From positions 62,001 through 126,000 of the forward strand of contig JBBDYG010000015.1 of assembly GCA_040901765.1 (NCBI GenBank): DNA of 64,000 bases. The letters run 5' to 3'. The DNA is from JBBDYG01 sp040901765 (GTDB lineage Bacteria > Planctomycetota > Planctomycetia > Pirellulales > Lacipirellulaceae). The notes under the pieces are model-generated. The model made no database searches. It was given only the letters and a program-made list of their open reading frames with translations, and was not told where the DNA came from. A program made the translations under genes and the position numbers. Of this stretch, positions 10,298-19,900 are shown in pieces. How positions within the stretch are numbered: the stretch's first letter is position 1; the number at the start of each line of letters is the position of its first letter.

Positions 10298-10651
10298 CTA
10301 AGTAGTTCTCTCGCTCCGCTGTTCGAGGTCTTCAATTAGCCCCTCCATCCGCACAATCTGCCGCTCGCTCTGGGCAATCAATTCTTGCAGCACGATGAGC
10401 TTGCTGTCGATCTGGCCGACGATGTCGCGGCCCAGTTCGCTCAGTTCAACCTGCTCACGATCAACGAGTCGCGGAAGTTCAACCGCCGCGGTCGAGGACG
10501 ACGCGGCTCGCGCGCGGCTGGATGTGCGAAATGATCTCCGCAGCAGCACGCCGCAAATGAGCGCCAGGCCCGCGAAGAGCATCAGGCTTGGACCTAGCTC
10601 GCCGGAAAAGAAGGCAGCCGGCAGCGAGCAGAGGGCGGTTAAGGCGAGCAT
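10298..10651 (-). CDS. Small membrane protein with coiled coil
   Basis: 117 residues, unrecognised. Two hydrophobic segments at residues 1-16 and 20-38 form a hairpin in the membrane (or a signal plus one helix). A short RR/Ser-rich linker and a charged coiled coil (about residues 64-112, LIAQSERQIVRMEGLIEDLE) follow. It starts 22 bases after the larC stop on the same strand, so it is probably co-transcribed with larC, but nothing links its function to nickel. Confidence 0.55.
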   Translation of the reverse strand: MLALTALCSLPAAFFSGELGPSLMLFAGLALICGVLLRRSFRTSSRARAASSSTAAVELPRLVDREQVELSELGRDIVGQIDSKLIVLQELIAQSERQIVRMEGLIEDLEQRSERTT

Positions 10652-10673
10652 GGTGGCGGTCCGTGAACGATTC

Positions 10674-11846
10674 CTAACCGCGCCCGAACGCGGTCATTGC
10701 CGCGGCCTGGACCTCGGCGAGAGAGATTGCTCGTTCGGTGGCAATCCGCCGGCAATCTTCGTACTCGGGCGAGAACCGCCGCGCACCGTCCGGCAATGTG
10801 GCAACGATTCCGCGCACCGGTCCCCAGGGAGTTTGCACTTCCGCGGCTTCGCGGGGCAACACGTGCCGCGCGAGCGTCTGCCGGCGAACTCCGAGCGTCG
10901 TTGTTTCGCGAAACAGAATGCTCTCCAGCGCATCGGCGTCCGCCGGTCGGGACTGCACGGCCAGCAGCACGCCCGGCCGGCCTTTCTTCATTTGGATCGG
11001 CGCGAGCGAGACGTCGAGCGCGCCGGCGTCCCACAACCGCTCGACGCAGTACGCAATCGATTCACCCGGTTGATCGTCCAGGTTCGTTTCGAGCAGGAGG
11101 ATCGCATCGCGCAGCACGTCCTCATTGCGGTCGGTCGTTTCGCCGATCAGTATCCGCAACAGGTTCGGCTGCTCGAAATCCTTTTGCCCCGCGCCGTAGC
11201 CGATCAAATCAACGGTCATCGCCGGCACGGGTCCGAACTCCTGCGCAAGGGTCGCCACAATCGCGGCGCCGGTGGGGGTCGTCAGCTCCCCCTCCACTGC
11301 AAAGTCGGCCAGCGGCACGCCGCGCAACAACTCAGCGGTGGCCGGCGCGGGAATCGCGCAGCGACCATGAGCGATCATTACAAAACCGGTGCCGGTCGGA
11401 ACCGGCGAGGCAACGACGCGCTCGATTCCCAACAGATCGAACCCAATTGCCGATCCGACAATGTCGGCGATCGAATCGACCGCCCCCACTTCGTGAAAGT
11501 GAACCTTCTGAATCGTCGTGCCATGGACCTTCGCCTCGGCTTCGCCAAGTCGTGTGAAGATCGCCGTTGCCAACTCCCGCGCCCGCGGCGTGAGCGTGCT
11601 GCGGTCGATCATCGCCGTGATGTGATGCAAATGCCGATGAGCGTGTTCCGGCTCATGCTCGACGGTCAACTGCGTCGCGCGAAAGCCCCGCTTCTTGACT
11701 TCGGTGGTCACGAGCTTGCAATTCGGCAGACCGAGCGAGTCAATTCCCGCTTGGATGGTGGCGAGGTCCGCCCCGGCGTCTACAAGGGCACCCAATGTCA
11801 TGTCGCCGCTGATGCCGCTAGCACAGTCGAGATAGCAGATTCGCAT
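10674..11846 (-). CDS. larC: LarC family nickel-insertion protein
   Basis: 390 residues, the usual length. LarC uses CTP to insert nickel into pyridinium-3,5-bisthiocarboxylate mononucleotide, making the nickel-pincer cofactor of lactate racemase and related epimerases. Signature blocks are the N-terminal CYLDCASGISGDMTLGALVD, a His-rich segment (HAHRHLHH, about residues 68-75), KVHFHEVGAVDSIADIVG and LTTPTGAAI. In some bacteria LarC is split by a frameshift; here it is one continuous frame. LarA, LarB and LarE are not in the window, so the enzyme that uses the cofactor must be elsewhere. Confidence 0.93.
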   Translation of the reverse strand: MRICYLDCASGISGDMTLGALVDAGADLATIQAGIDSLGLPNCKLVTTEVKKRGFRATQLTVEHEPEHAHRHLHHITAMIDRSTLTPRARELATAIFTRLGEAEAKVHGTTIQKVHFHEVGAVDSIADIVGSAIGFDLLGIERVVASPVPTGTGFVMIAHGRCAIPAPATAELLRGVPLADFAVEGELTTPTGAAIVATLAQEFGPVPAMTVDLIGYGAGQKDFEQPNLLRILIGETTDRNEDVLRDAILLLETNLDDQPGESIAYCVERLWDAGALDVSLAPIQMKKGRPGVLLAVQSRPADADALESILFRETTTLGVRRQTLARHVLPREAAEVQTPWGPVRGIVATLPDGARRFSPEYEDCRRIATERAISLAEVQAAAMTAFGRG

Positions 11847-11970
11847 GGAGATTTATTGTAGTGATTGCCCTGGAATGTGAAACGGCCAGTTTGCCACGAA
11901 CGGCTCTCTTGAAGCGGAATCCCCGATTCAGTACAAAGCGGCGGCTCCGTTCCAGGGCGCGCAAATACTT

Positions 11971-12262
11971 GAATAGGAGGTAGCAGAGCAAGCAGAGACG
12001 GATGAAGACAATCCAGTTTGGACCTTCAATTGTTCTCAGCAGACTCTCCAGCAGATACTTAAAATGGCAGGAACAGAAAAGGAAAATGGATCTGCATTCT
12101 CTGCTCCCTCTGCATCACAAATCCGTAGAAGCTTTGTTTTTGAAGAAGACAATTTGAACAGGAGGAAACAGAGTGAACAGAGAAAATCGTGGCTAAATTT
12201 TCCTCTCTGTTTCCTCTGTTTCCGCCTGTTTAATTCTTTGGTTGCGGCGGTAGACCGCGCTA
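11971..12262. repeat. AACAGGAGGAAACAGAG hairpin elements upstream of the DUF481 gene
   Basis: This holds a partial unit (AGGAGGTAGCAGAGCAAGCAG, 11975 on) and a full unit at about 12117-12262. The full unit reads ACAAATCCG, then GAACAGGAGGAAACAGAGTG, answered by CTCTGTTTCCTCTGTTTCCG and ending TTTGGTTGCGGCGG. An inverted copy sits after the DUF481 gene (13168-13328) and a third at 42043. No gene is seen in 11847-12276. Confidence 0.75.
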
Positions 12263-12276
12263 TTTCCTTCTGTTCC

Positions 12277-13155
12277 ATGTTTTTGGTCGCGGCCTTAATC
12301 CGCGCTATCCTCTTTGTGCTGCCTATGGCCATCAGCGTCGCGCGCGCCGACGGGCCGATGCTTTCCGAACCGCTACCCGCCCCGGCTGAAGTCGTGGTCG
12401 AGCCGCCGTCGGAACCGCTGCCGCCAGCGACGCTTGAAGCGACGCCGCTCGAAGAAGTGATCATGCCACCCTCATGGTATCAGCCGGTGTATTGGTTGGG
12501 GCCGGGACCGTGGGATTCGGCGATTGAGCTTGGCCTCAATGGCTCCAGTGGCACCAGCGATACTTTGAGTTTCCGCACGGGCGGATACTTCAAGGGAAAA
12601 ACCGACGTCCGCAAAGTCGATTTTAGCCTCTACTACAACAGCACCATGTCGGAGGGGATTCAGACGCAGAACAATGCCCTCTTAAGCGGCCGGCACGACT
12701 GGTTGTTGGGCGATTCGCCTTGGTCGATCTACTTGCTGTCGCAACTGTTTTACGACGAGTTTCAAGCGTACGATCTCGACTTCAATGCCAACTCCGGTAT
12801 TGGCTACCAATGGCTCGACACCGAACGGCTCAAATTGGGTACCCAAATCGGTGCGGGTGCTTCGCGGGAATTCGGCGGTCCCGACGATCGGTGGGCACCC
12901 GAAGCGCAGGTGGGCTTCGACTACGAACAGATCGTTTTCGCCGCGAACAAACTCACGGGCGGCGTGGATTATTTTCCCGAATTCGAGCATTTCGGACGCT
13001 ACCGCATCCTGAGCGAGGTCGGTTGGGAAGTGGCGCTTTCCGAGCCGCAGAACCTAAGTCTCAAGTTCGCGGCGACAGACCGCTACGACGCCGACCCGCA
13101 CGGGGCGAAACCCCATATCGTGAACTACTCGGTGCTGTTGCTGTGGAAGCTATAA
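12277..13155 (+). CDS. DUF481 (YdiY-like) outer-membrane beta-barrel protein
   Basis: 292 residues. It has a signal peptide of about 25 residues (hydrophobic core ALIRAILFVLPMAISVA, then ARADG), a Pro/Glu-rich linker, and then alternating beta strands typical of DUF481: SAIELGLNGSSGTSDTLSFR, LFYDEFQAYDLDFNANSGIG, YQWLDTERLKLGTQIGAG. It ends in YSVLLLWKL, with an aromatic near the C-terminus as in outer-membrane barrels. A longer in-frame start exists at 12064, but the extra residues are translated repeat DNA, so 12277 is preferred. The gene is flanked by inverted copies of the AACAGGAGG hairpin element. Confidence 0.8.
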   Translation: MFLVAALIRAILFVLPMAISVARADGPMLSEPLPAPAEVVVEPPSEPLPPATLEATPLEEVIMPPSWYQPVYWLGPGPWDSAIELGLNGSSGTSDTLSFRTGGYFKGKTDVRKVDFSLYYNSTMSEGIQTQNNALLSGRHDWLLGDSPWSIYLLSQLFYDEFQAYDLDFNANSGIGYQWLDTERLKLGTQIGAGASREFGGPDDRWAPEAQVGFDYEQIVFAANKLTGGVDYFPEFEHFGRYRILSEVGWEVALSEPQNLSLKFAATDRYDADPHGAKPHIVNYSVLLLWKL

Positions 13156-13167
13156 ATCCGCGAATTC

Positions 13168-13328
13168 TCGTAGCGCGGCCGTTAGGCCGCAACCAAAGGA
13201 TTTAACAGGAGAAAACAGAGGAAACGGAGGAAGAAGAGAAAAAAACAGCCATGCTTTTCTCTGCTTCCTCTGTTTTCTCCTGTTCAGATTTCTTGTTCGA
13301 AAAACAAGATTCTGCGGATTTGTAATGT
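13168..13328. repeat. AACAGGAGGAAACAGAG hairpin element (inverted copy after the DUF481 gene)
   Basis: It starts GTAGCGCGGCCGTTAGGCCG, continues TTTAACAGGAGAAAACAGAG, is answered by CTCTGTTTTCTCCTGTTC and ends GCGGATTTGTAATG. It is the reverse complement of the 12117-12262 copy over most of its length. Confidence 0.8.
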
Positions 13329-13417
13329 AGGAGCCGCTAGTGAACCGGCGGCGGTTAAAATAGCATGGAAGTTCGCCCGAGCCCTGCCAGGGCGACTTTC
13401 CCTTGTGGTTGAAGCGC

Positions 13418-13906
13418 ATGTCCTCCGCCCCGCCGCCATCGAAGATTGCAGCCGATCTGCGCGACCTGCAGGAGACTTTGGTCCGCGAGATTCCGATGTG
13501 CGCGATGATGGGGATTCGCGTCGTGGCCAGCGGCGATGATGGATTGACGGTCGAATTGCCGTTGGATCCCAATCGCAACCACCGCCAGACGGCGTTCGCG
13601 GGGAGTCTGAACGCCCTGTGTACCGTTGCGGGTTGGGGAGCGACTTTTTTGTTGCTGCGGGAGCTTGGTCAAACGGGCGATATCGTGATCCGCCGCAGTG
13701 CGATCCGTTACCAGCAGCCCGTCGATTGGCGCCAGATCGTGGCCCGATGCCACCCGGTAACGCCAGCGGCTCGCCAGTACTTTCTGGAAATGCTCGAAGA
13801 AAAGGGCCAGGGCAAACTGGATTTGGTGGTCGAAATCGCCAGTAGCAATCAAGTCGCCGTGGTCTTTCACGGCTCGTATGTCGTCTCCCGCGCCACGCAC
13901 CCTTAG
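13418..13906 (+). CDS. YiiD C-terminal-type thioesterase (hotdog fold)
   Basis: 162 residues. It resembles the YiiD_C putative thioesterase domain: IPMCAMMGIRVVASGDDGLT, then LPLDPNRNHRQTAFAGSLNA (the family's N-x-N-x-x-TAFGGS-like active-site region) and a central helix AVAGWGATF-like segment. It probably hydrolyses an acyl thioester in the cytoplasm; the substrate is unknown. In E. coli this domain is fused to an acetyltransferase, but here it stands alone. The ATG at 13418 follows the repeat element and opens the conserved region; 13403 is an alternative start. Confidence 0.8.
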   Translation: MSSAPPPSKIAADLRDLQETLVREIPMCAMMGIRVVASGDDGLTVELPLDPNRNHRQTAFAGSLNALCTVAGWGATFLLLRELGQTGDIVIRRSAIRYQQPVDWRQIVARCHPVTPAARQYFLEMLEEKGQGKLDLVVEIASSNQVAVVFHGSYVVSRATHP

Positions 13907-14113
13907 CCGCGTTCGCTCGCGACGCGCTCCCTGCCCGGTGCTAGCATCCAGTGCGGGTTTCCATTGGATTGTAGTGGCTTGCCCCATTTTACCGATCTTC
14001 CCTACAGGCCTTGAAATTTGGCCGGCGCTACGCGCTTGCCCCGATGAGGCATTCCGAATTTCCCTCCGCTCAGTCCCCCCTTCGCCGGTCTCGTACCGCG
14101 AAAGAAGCACTCC

Positions 14114-16705
14114 ATGGACGGAAGAGCTTCCACCGCACCCATTGCGCGGCTCTTACTCGCCGGTTGCCTGGCCCTGACGTGCTGGATTGCACTGCGGGTG
14201 TGGACGCCGGACGAGCACAATTTGACCGCCACCGGCGAGGGCGACTACCCAGCATTCTCCAACTTCGATGCGGCCCCGCCCGGCCAACCCCTGATCGATT
14301 GGAGCCTCTTTCGGTTTCCGACCTTGGAGGTAACGCTTGATGACGCGGGCGGCGACCCCCCTGCAAGTGGCGGAAATCTGCTTTCGCTGCTCGAACCACA
14401 ACCGACGCTCATGCCCGCGAATGTTGATTCGTTCGCTCCCGAATTGAAACTGGATCTGGTCGCTCGATCGACTAGATCGACAAACCTCTCGATGGACGAA
14501 TTGGATCGCCTCGCAGCCATCACCACGGGCGTTGACGCGTGGTTTTCCGACAATGGGTTGTACCATCCCTGGTCGATTCTCGGCATGAACACGGGACGTG
14601 CGTGGGTTGCGGTCGGGCGGTGGTGGGCCAGCCACGTTCCGAGCGATTTCGGTGCCGCCACCGGAGACTTCCTTATCGCATCGCAGCAGCGGATTGGGAC
14701 TTTCGTTTACCACCGTATTAGAGCGACGCCTCTGCAATTTGTAGGTCCACGGCTGAGCGTCGAACCCGATGATCGTTTGGCAATGGCGTCTCCAATAGCG
14801 CAACAACCGACGTTGGCGGATGACTTTGATGCGATCACTTTTGCCGAGCCAACGATGTTGCTCGCGCAAATTGAGCGACTTGCGGAGTGCCCGTGGAGTG
14901 CGACCTGGGCCAAGGCCGCCGACCGCGAAATCCGCCGGCTGTGTTTGGGAAGCGCCCGAGACCCGCTGGAACTAAAGGAAACATTGGAGCATCTCTCGCG
15001 GCTCACTCGCGAGGCCCGAGAACTGTCCGCCGAGTGCAATCAGGAACCGCTTCGCATGCAATTGATGCAGGCGCACTATGGTTTGGCTCGCCGATTGAAC
15101 CGCTGGCAACTCGCCGCCGACTTGCACTGGCGACCGACAAATCTATGGGCGCACCAAAGTGATCGCGATACCGTCCTGGCACGCCAGCGCTTCGCCCTGC
15201 GTGGGCCAATCGTTGGCATGAACCCCGGGACCGAGTCAGAGGAGGCTCTCGACGCGGAGCGAAGGTCATTCTTGGCCGATGCGGTTGATGTGGCGCAACT
15301 CACGGCGGACCTGGAAAGGCTGGAGTCGACTGGCAGCCCGCATGCGGCCCGATTGATTTCGGCGGGCCAGCGACAACTCGGCGCTTCAACCGACGACCGG
15401 CATCGCCAAATAGCGAGCGAGATCGAGGAGCATTACCGAAACGCCAACTTTCGCGTGGCCGTGTCGGGCGAGCTGCTCAATCGCTGGTTGCCCGAGCAGC
15501 CGCCGGTCACGCAAGGGGTGCGCGACCGGATCACGGGCAGTCCGGTGCGCGGTCAATCGCGGACCGAAACGGATTTGTTCATTCGCCTAGTGCCCGATCC
15601 CTTCATCTGGCGAGTCGGACTAGAAGCCAAGGGTGAAGTGGCGGCGCTGACAACGTCGGGCGAAGGTTCGGTAACCGTGCGCAGCCAGGGCGCCACGTCG
15701 TTCGAGGCCCGCAAGCTGCTGCTGGTGCGCGCCGACGGAGTGCAGGCTTGGCCAGCGATTGCCAAGGCCGACGTTTCACAGCGGTTACTGGGGATTTCCA
15801 GTTCCTACGATCAAGTTCCTCTGATGGGAAACTACATCCGTTCGCAAGCGACCGAGGAATATCACCGCCGTCGCGAGCAAGCCCGGCGAGAGGTGGAAGC
15901 CAAAGTTTCCCACCGCGCGCGAGCCGCGCTCGACGAACAAACCGAAGCCTGGATCGCGGGCATCGAACAACAGATCCGAACGCGCGCCTTACAACGAGCG
16001 GAAGAATTGGACCTGGAAGTCACTCCGATCGAGTTGCGGACGACCGATTCTCGCTTGATTGCACGGTTGCGTCTGGCCAGCGTGGATCAACTGGCTGCGT
16101 ACACGCCGCGGCCACAAGCGCCGGCCGATAGTTTGTTCAGCGTGCAACTTCACGAAACGGCGCTGAACAATGCCATGCAAGGGCTTCGGCTTGGCGCTCG
16201 CCGGCTCACGAGCGTGGAACTGGCCGATTTGCTCGCTGAGAAGTTGAACTTCATTACCTCGGAAATCCCGGAGACCGCGCGTCGAACCACGTTCCAATTT
16301 GCCGACGACGCAGTGCAACTAAGGTTCGAAGAGGGCCGTCTGCACGTCACTTTGGCGATCCGCGAGATGCTGCACGACCGCTCTGCGGTCCGCGACTTCA
16401 AGGTTCACGCCTACTACCGCCCCGAGGTCGAAGGCATTTCCGCCAAGCTGGTGCGCGATGGTTCGCTACAAATGGAAGGCCGCTTGCGCCACTCCGATCG
16501 CGCCCGATTACACGCGGTGTTCGGCAAAGCGCTGGCAGAGAACAGCACGCTGGAACTTGTGCGCCTTCCCGACGACGCGGACACCGCGCAGCGCCTCGCC
16601 GGCCTGATGGTCACGCAACTAGTGATCGACGACGGCTGGCTGGGCCTCTCAATCGGCCCGGAAGCCGAGGACCGCACCGCGGTACGCACGCGGTATGTGC
16701 GGTAA
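14114..16705 (+). CDS. Large membrane-anchored protein of unknown function
   Basis: 863 residues, no family recognised. A single N-terminal signal-anchor (about residues 9-28, IARLLLAGCLALTCWIALRV) places the body outside the inner membrane. Residues up to about 430 are helical with no obvious motif. From about residue 445 there are two stretches that look like related alpha/beta modules: FRVAVSGELLNRWLPEQPPV, and from about residue 670 LFSVQLHETALNNAMQGL. A charged helix lies between them (HRRREQARREVEAKVSHRAR). The duplicated look suggests two ligand- or lipid-binding-like domains, but this is only an impression. The next feature on the same side is the converging uvrA fragment. Confidence 0.65.
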   Translation: MDGRASTAPIARLLLAGCLALTCWIALRVWTPDEHNLTATGEGDYPAFSNFDAAPPGQPLIDWSLFRFPTLEVTLDDAGGDPPASGGNLLSLLEPQPTLMPANVDSFAPELKLDLVARSTRSTNLSMDELDRLAAITTGVDAWFSDNGLYHPWSILGMNTGRAWVAVGRWWASHVPSDFGAATGDFLIASQQRIGTFVYHRIRATPLQFVGPRLSVEPDDRLAMASPIAQQPTLADDFDAITFAEPTMLLAQIERLAECPWSATWAKAADREIRRLCLGSARDPLELKETLEHLSRLTREARELSAECNQEPLRMQLMQAHYGLARRLNRWQLAADLHWRPTNLWAHQSDRDTVLARQRFALRGPIVGMNPGTESEEALDAERRSFLADAVDVAQLTADLERLESTGSPHAARLISAGQRQLGASTDDRHRQIASEIEEHYRNANFRVAVSGELLNRWLPEQPPVTQGVRDRITGSPVRGQSRTETDLFIRLVPDPFIWRVGLEAKGEVAALTTSGEGSVTVRSQGATSFEARKLLLVRADGVQAWPAIAKADVSQRLLGISSSYDQVPLMGNYIRSQATEEYHRRREQARREVEAKVSHRARAALDEQTEAWIAGIEQQIRTRALQRAEELDLEVTPIELRTTDSRLIARLRLASVDQLAAYTPRPQAPADSLFSVQLHETALNNAMQGLRLGARRLTSVELADLLAEKLNFITSEIPETARRTTFQFADDAVQLRFEEGRLHVTLAIREMLHDRSAVRDFKVHAYYRPEVEGISAKLVRDGSLQMEGRLRHSDRARLHAVFGKALAENSTLELVRLPDDADTAQRLAGLMVTQLVIDDGWLGLSIGPEAEDRTAVRTRYVR

Positions 16706-16769
16706 CACGCAGGGTCGCTGAGGTCGCCCTTTCAGGGCTGGAGATGGCGCTGAACTTTTGCCCCAGAAA

Positions 16770-16911
16770 CTACGCACTCGATGCGCTCGCGAACGCCAGC
16801 GCCAGCGCCCGTCCCGTCGCCGATTCTTCACTCGCGGCAACTTCTTCCGGCGTGCCTTGCGCGACAAGGCGCCCACCCTCATCTGCCGCGCCGGGACCAA
16901 GATCAATAACC
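16770..16911 (-). pseudogene. Fragment of a uvrA 3' end
   Basis: Minus-strand translation gives AQAVIDLGPGAADEGGRLVA, QGTPEEVAASEESATGRALA and a short tail to a TAG at 16770. The intact uvrA ends DWIIDLGPGAADEGGRVVTQ, GTPEEVAKCEESATGRALAT, so this is clearly its C-terminal 40 or so residues in diverged form. The upstream end stops abruptly at a GTGGCTGGGGTCG repeat. There is no start codon and no ATPase core, so it is a remnant. Confidence 0.85.
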
Positions 16912-16913
16912 GC

Positions 16914-16942
16914 TTGCGCCTGCTGGCTTCGACCCCAGCCAC
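16914..16942 (-). repeat. GTGGCTGGGGTCG half-element at the uvrA fragment junction
   Basis: Minus-strand GGGTGGCTGGGGTCGAAGCC, followed by AGCAGGCGC, abuts the first uvrA-derived codon. It marks the break between the remnant and the stop region of the giant PEP-CTERM gene. Confidence 0.7.
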
Positions 16943-16945
16943 CCG

Positions 16946-19900
16946 TCACGCGCAGCGGCGTGCGAAGAGGCCGGCGATCAACGCGGCAGCCAAGAGAAGT
17001 TGCCAGGCGGCAGGTTCGGGGACCGGTGCCGTTTGTAGATCAGAGGAACCCGTGCCGTAGGCGAGGCCGAAGTTGCGCTGCCAGGCGATGTAGCCTTCGG
17101 GTGAGTTGTCGGTGTCACGCCAGACGGTGTAGTCGGCGGCGCTCACGATTCCGTCGTTGTTAAAATCGCCGGCGAGGAGGAAGTCGGTGAGGACGATTTG
17201 GTTGGGGTCGAAGGAGCCGCCTTCGTTGTAATGTATCAAAAACGAGCCGCGGCCATCCGTGGTCGCCAGCCGCTCCGAAGGAGCGGCGTTGCTAAAGGTT
17301 CCGTTCAGGATGCCGCTTGCGGTGAGGACGGTGAACGAGTCGGTGGTGAACGGGACGTAGTTTCCGAGCATCGCGAGTTGCAATTGGCCGCCGAGGGTGG
17401 CGTTGCCGGTGACGTTCACAACATCGTGCTGCGTGCCGGAAGTGAGGCCGCCGATTTCGATTTCGAGCGTGGCGTCAGGGCCTTGCGTGTAATTGCCATT
17501 CACCGACGTGCTGCCGGCCGATTGGCCGGGGGCGAGCGTGCCTCCGGGGTTGGAAAGATTGCCGTTGTACGTTCCGACGTGGAGAGTGCCCGAGGTCCAG
17601 ATGAACTGGCCGCCGGTGCCTTCAAAATTGACACCGAGCGCAGTTAGATTGCCGCCGTCGAGATTCACCGTGGCTTGTGGGAACAAAGTGATGTTCTCGC
17701 CAACGTTGACGGTGCCGCCCGAGCCAAATGTCATTGTGCCGAGGCCTCCCTGCAAACCAGTAACAGTATTGCCCCCGATTGAAAGTTGACCAGTCAATGT
17801 CCAAGCCGAACCAAAATCAACTACCGTTACAAACCCTTCAGCGCTAGGATGCTCGGCAATAAACGTGGACGAAGTCGTCGCAAAACCGCCGGCTTTAATC
17901 AGGAGCGTTCCTGTGCCTCCGCTGAATTGGCTGCCTCCGATACTCAGGTTGCCGCTGTTCGACCATGTCGAAGCGAAATCCGCCACCGTCACTTGAGCTT
18001 CGGCATCAGTTCCATGACCAATCGCGGCGATTTCGCTGACGACTAATCCACCTGCTGCTATCGTCAATTCACCCCGTGCGATGCCCAACCCTCCGGTCAT
18101 CCATGTCGAATCATTTCCACTTACTAAGACGTTCCCTGAAGCTGACAGCCCGCTTCCGATTCCGCTACTATTGCTCAGCACATTCCCGCCGTCGTTGATG
18201 GTCAATTGGCCAATGCCATTATTGCCAACGATTACGTTATCATTGATGACCCAAGTCGAATCGGTACCGGTGACATTCACAGTCCCCTGCGAACCGGCTA
18301 CTTCGGCGATCATTACGCCGTCTGTCGATACAAATCCACCATCGGCAATCAGTAGTTCGCCTTTGCCGCGGAAGCCAACGCTTAAATGATCTCCATTGAT
18401 CCAAGTGGAACCAGCGCCAATCACTGTCGCCATGCCAATTGAATCGGGGCCATAGGCCATGATGCCGAGACGAGAGTTGTTAAACCTTCCACCATCTGAA
18501 ATTATCAATTCGCCACCAGCCACACCAAATGCACCGAGATAAAAATCATGACCGCTCGTCCATGACGAGTCATTGCCGCTGACGACTACTTTTGCCGGTT
18601 GCCCATCCGATGCGTCGATCGAAGAACTTGACGCGTTCTCCAGAACACTTCCACCAGTTATCGAGAGACTTGCTGAATACATTGTTCCAACATTCAAACT
18701 ACTTATTCCATTGAGCTCAGCACCGTTGGCGAGAACTAGTGACGGGTTGGACTCAGCGGTATCCCCTCGAATCGTGAGTGAACTTTGATTATGGAGAAAC
18801 GTTCCGCCATCGACGGTCAATGTGCCATCGCGATGGTTGAAGATACCGCGAGAGACATCGATTGATCCGACATTAACCGAGCCGCCGTTGAGTGTGAATG
18901 TGCTAGAGTCCCAAACCTTAAGTACGTCGGAAATCTCGACGTGCCCGCCATTGGAGACGGTCAAGCTGGCGATTCCTCCCGTTGCCTCTTGCGAGCCTCC
19001 TACGAATAAGTTTGACCCGGCGTTCCAAATTGAGTTCCCGGTCACGGTTACAGTCCCCGATTCGCCACTCGATCGACCAAGATAGCCGGCTTCACTGGTG
19101 AGCATTGCGCCGTTCACAAGCTCAAAGACCTGCCCTCCAAATGAGCCGATTGAGATTTCGTTGTTAGTGTCATGAAGGCCGATGATCGTGCCTCCATTAA
19201 TTCGCAATGTGCCTTGCGTATCCCAGTTGAGGGTGCCTTTGGTCGCATGAATCTCGATTTGAGCAGCTTCGACCAAACCGCCATTTTGGACGCTGAGAGT
19301 ACCAGTTCCATTAGCTCCTATTTGAAGCGTCGCACTGCTGGACCATGTAGAACCGATGCCGCTGACAGTCACGATACCGATGCCATTAGAACTATTTCCA
19401 ATAAGTCCAGTTGTATTCGAGACCTTTCCGCCGTTAACGATGCTTAATTCACCGCTGCCGTTGCTTCCAACTACCAGACTTCCAGAATTGGTCCACACTG
19501 CGTCTGGGCCGCTTATGGTGACAAGCCCAGTAGAACCAGATTCGCGTCCGATGACGCCTGTCGTGTTTGTAACTGATCCTCCATTTGCAATCCTTACTTC
19601 TCCCGAAGCGAAGCGACCAACAGTGAGGCCTTGGCCAATAGTCCAGCAGGAGTTTTCGCCCTCAACAAGCACATAGCCGACGGCAAGTCCGCCATACCCT
19701 ACAGAACTTGGGCCAGTGTTACTCAAATGACTTCCATCTGTGATCGTCAGTGTCCCATAACGCGAATCGCCCACCCGGATTTCGGTGATGCTGCTTGATT
19801 GAACTACATCTACAAGTTGCAGTAGTGGCCTTGCTGCCGTAGTGCTCCCGTTGATGGATAAGAGTCCCATGTGGCTATAGTTTCCACCGACTATGGCAAG

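Noticed and set aside
10395..11861. Plus-strand open frame of 488 codons
   Set aside because: Antisense of larC, which carries all family motifs.
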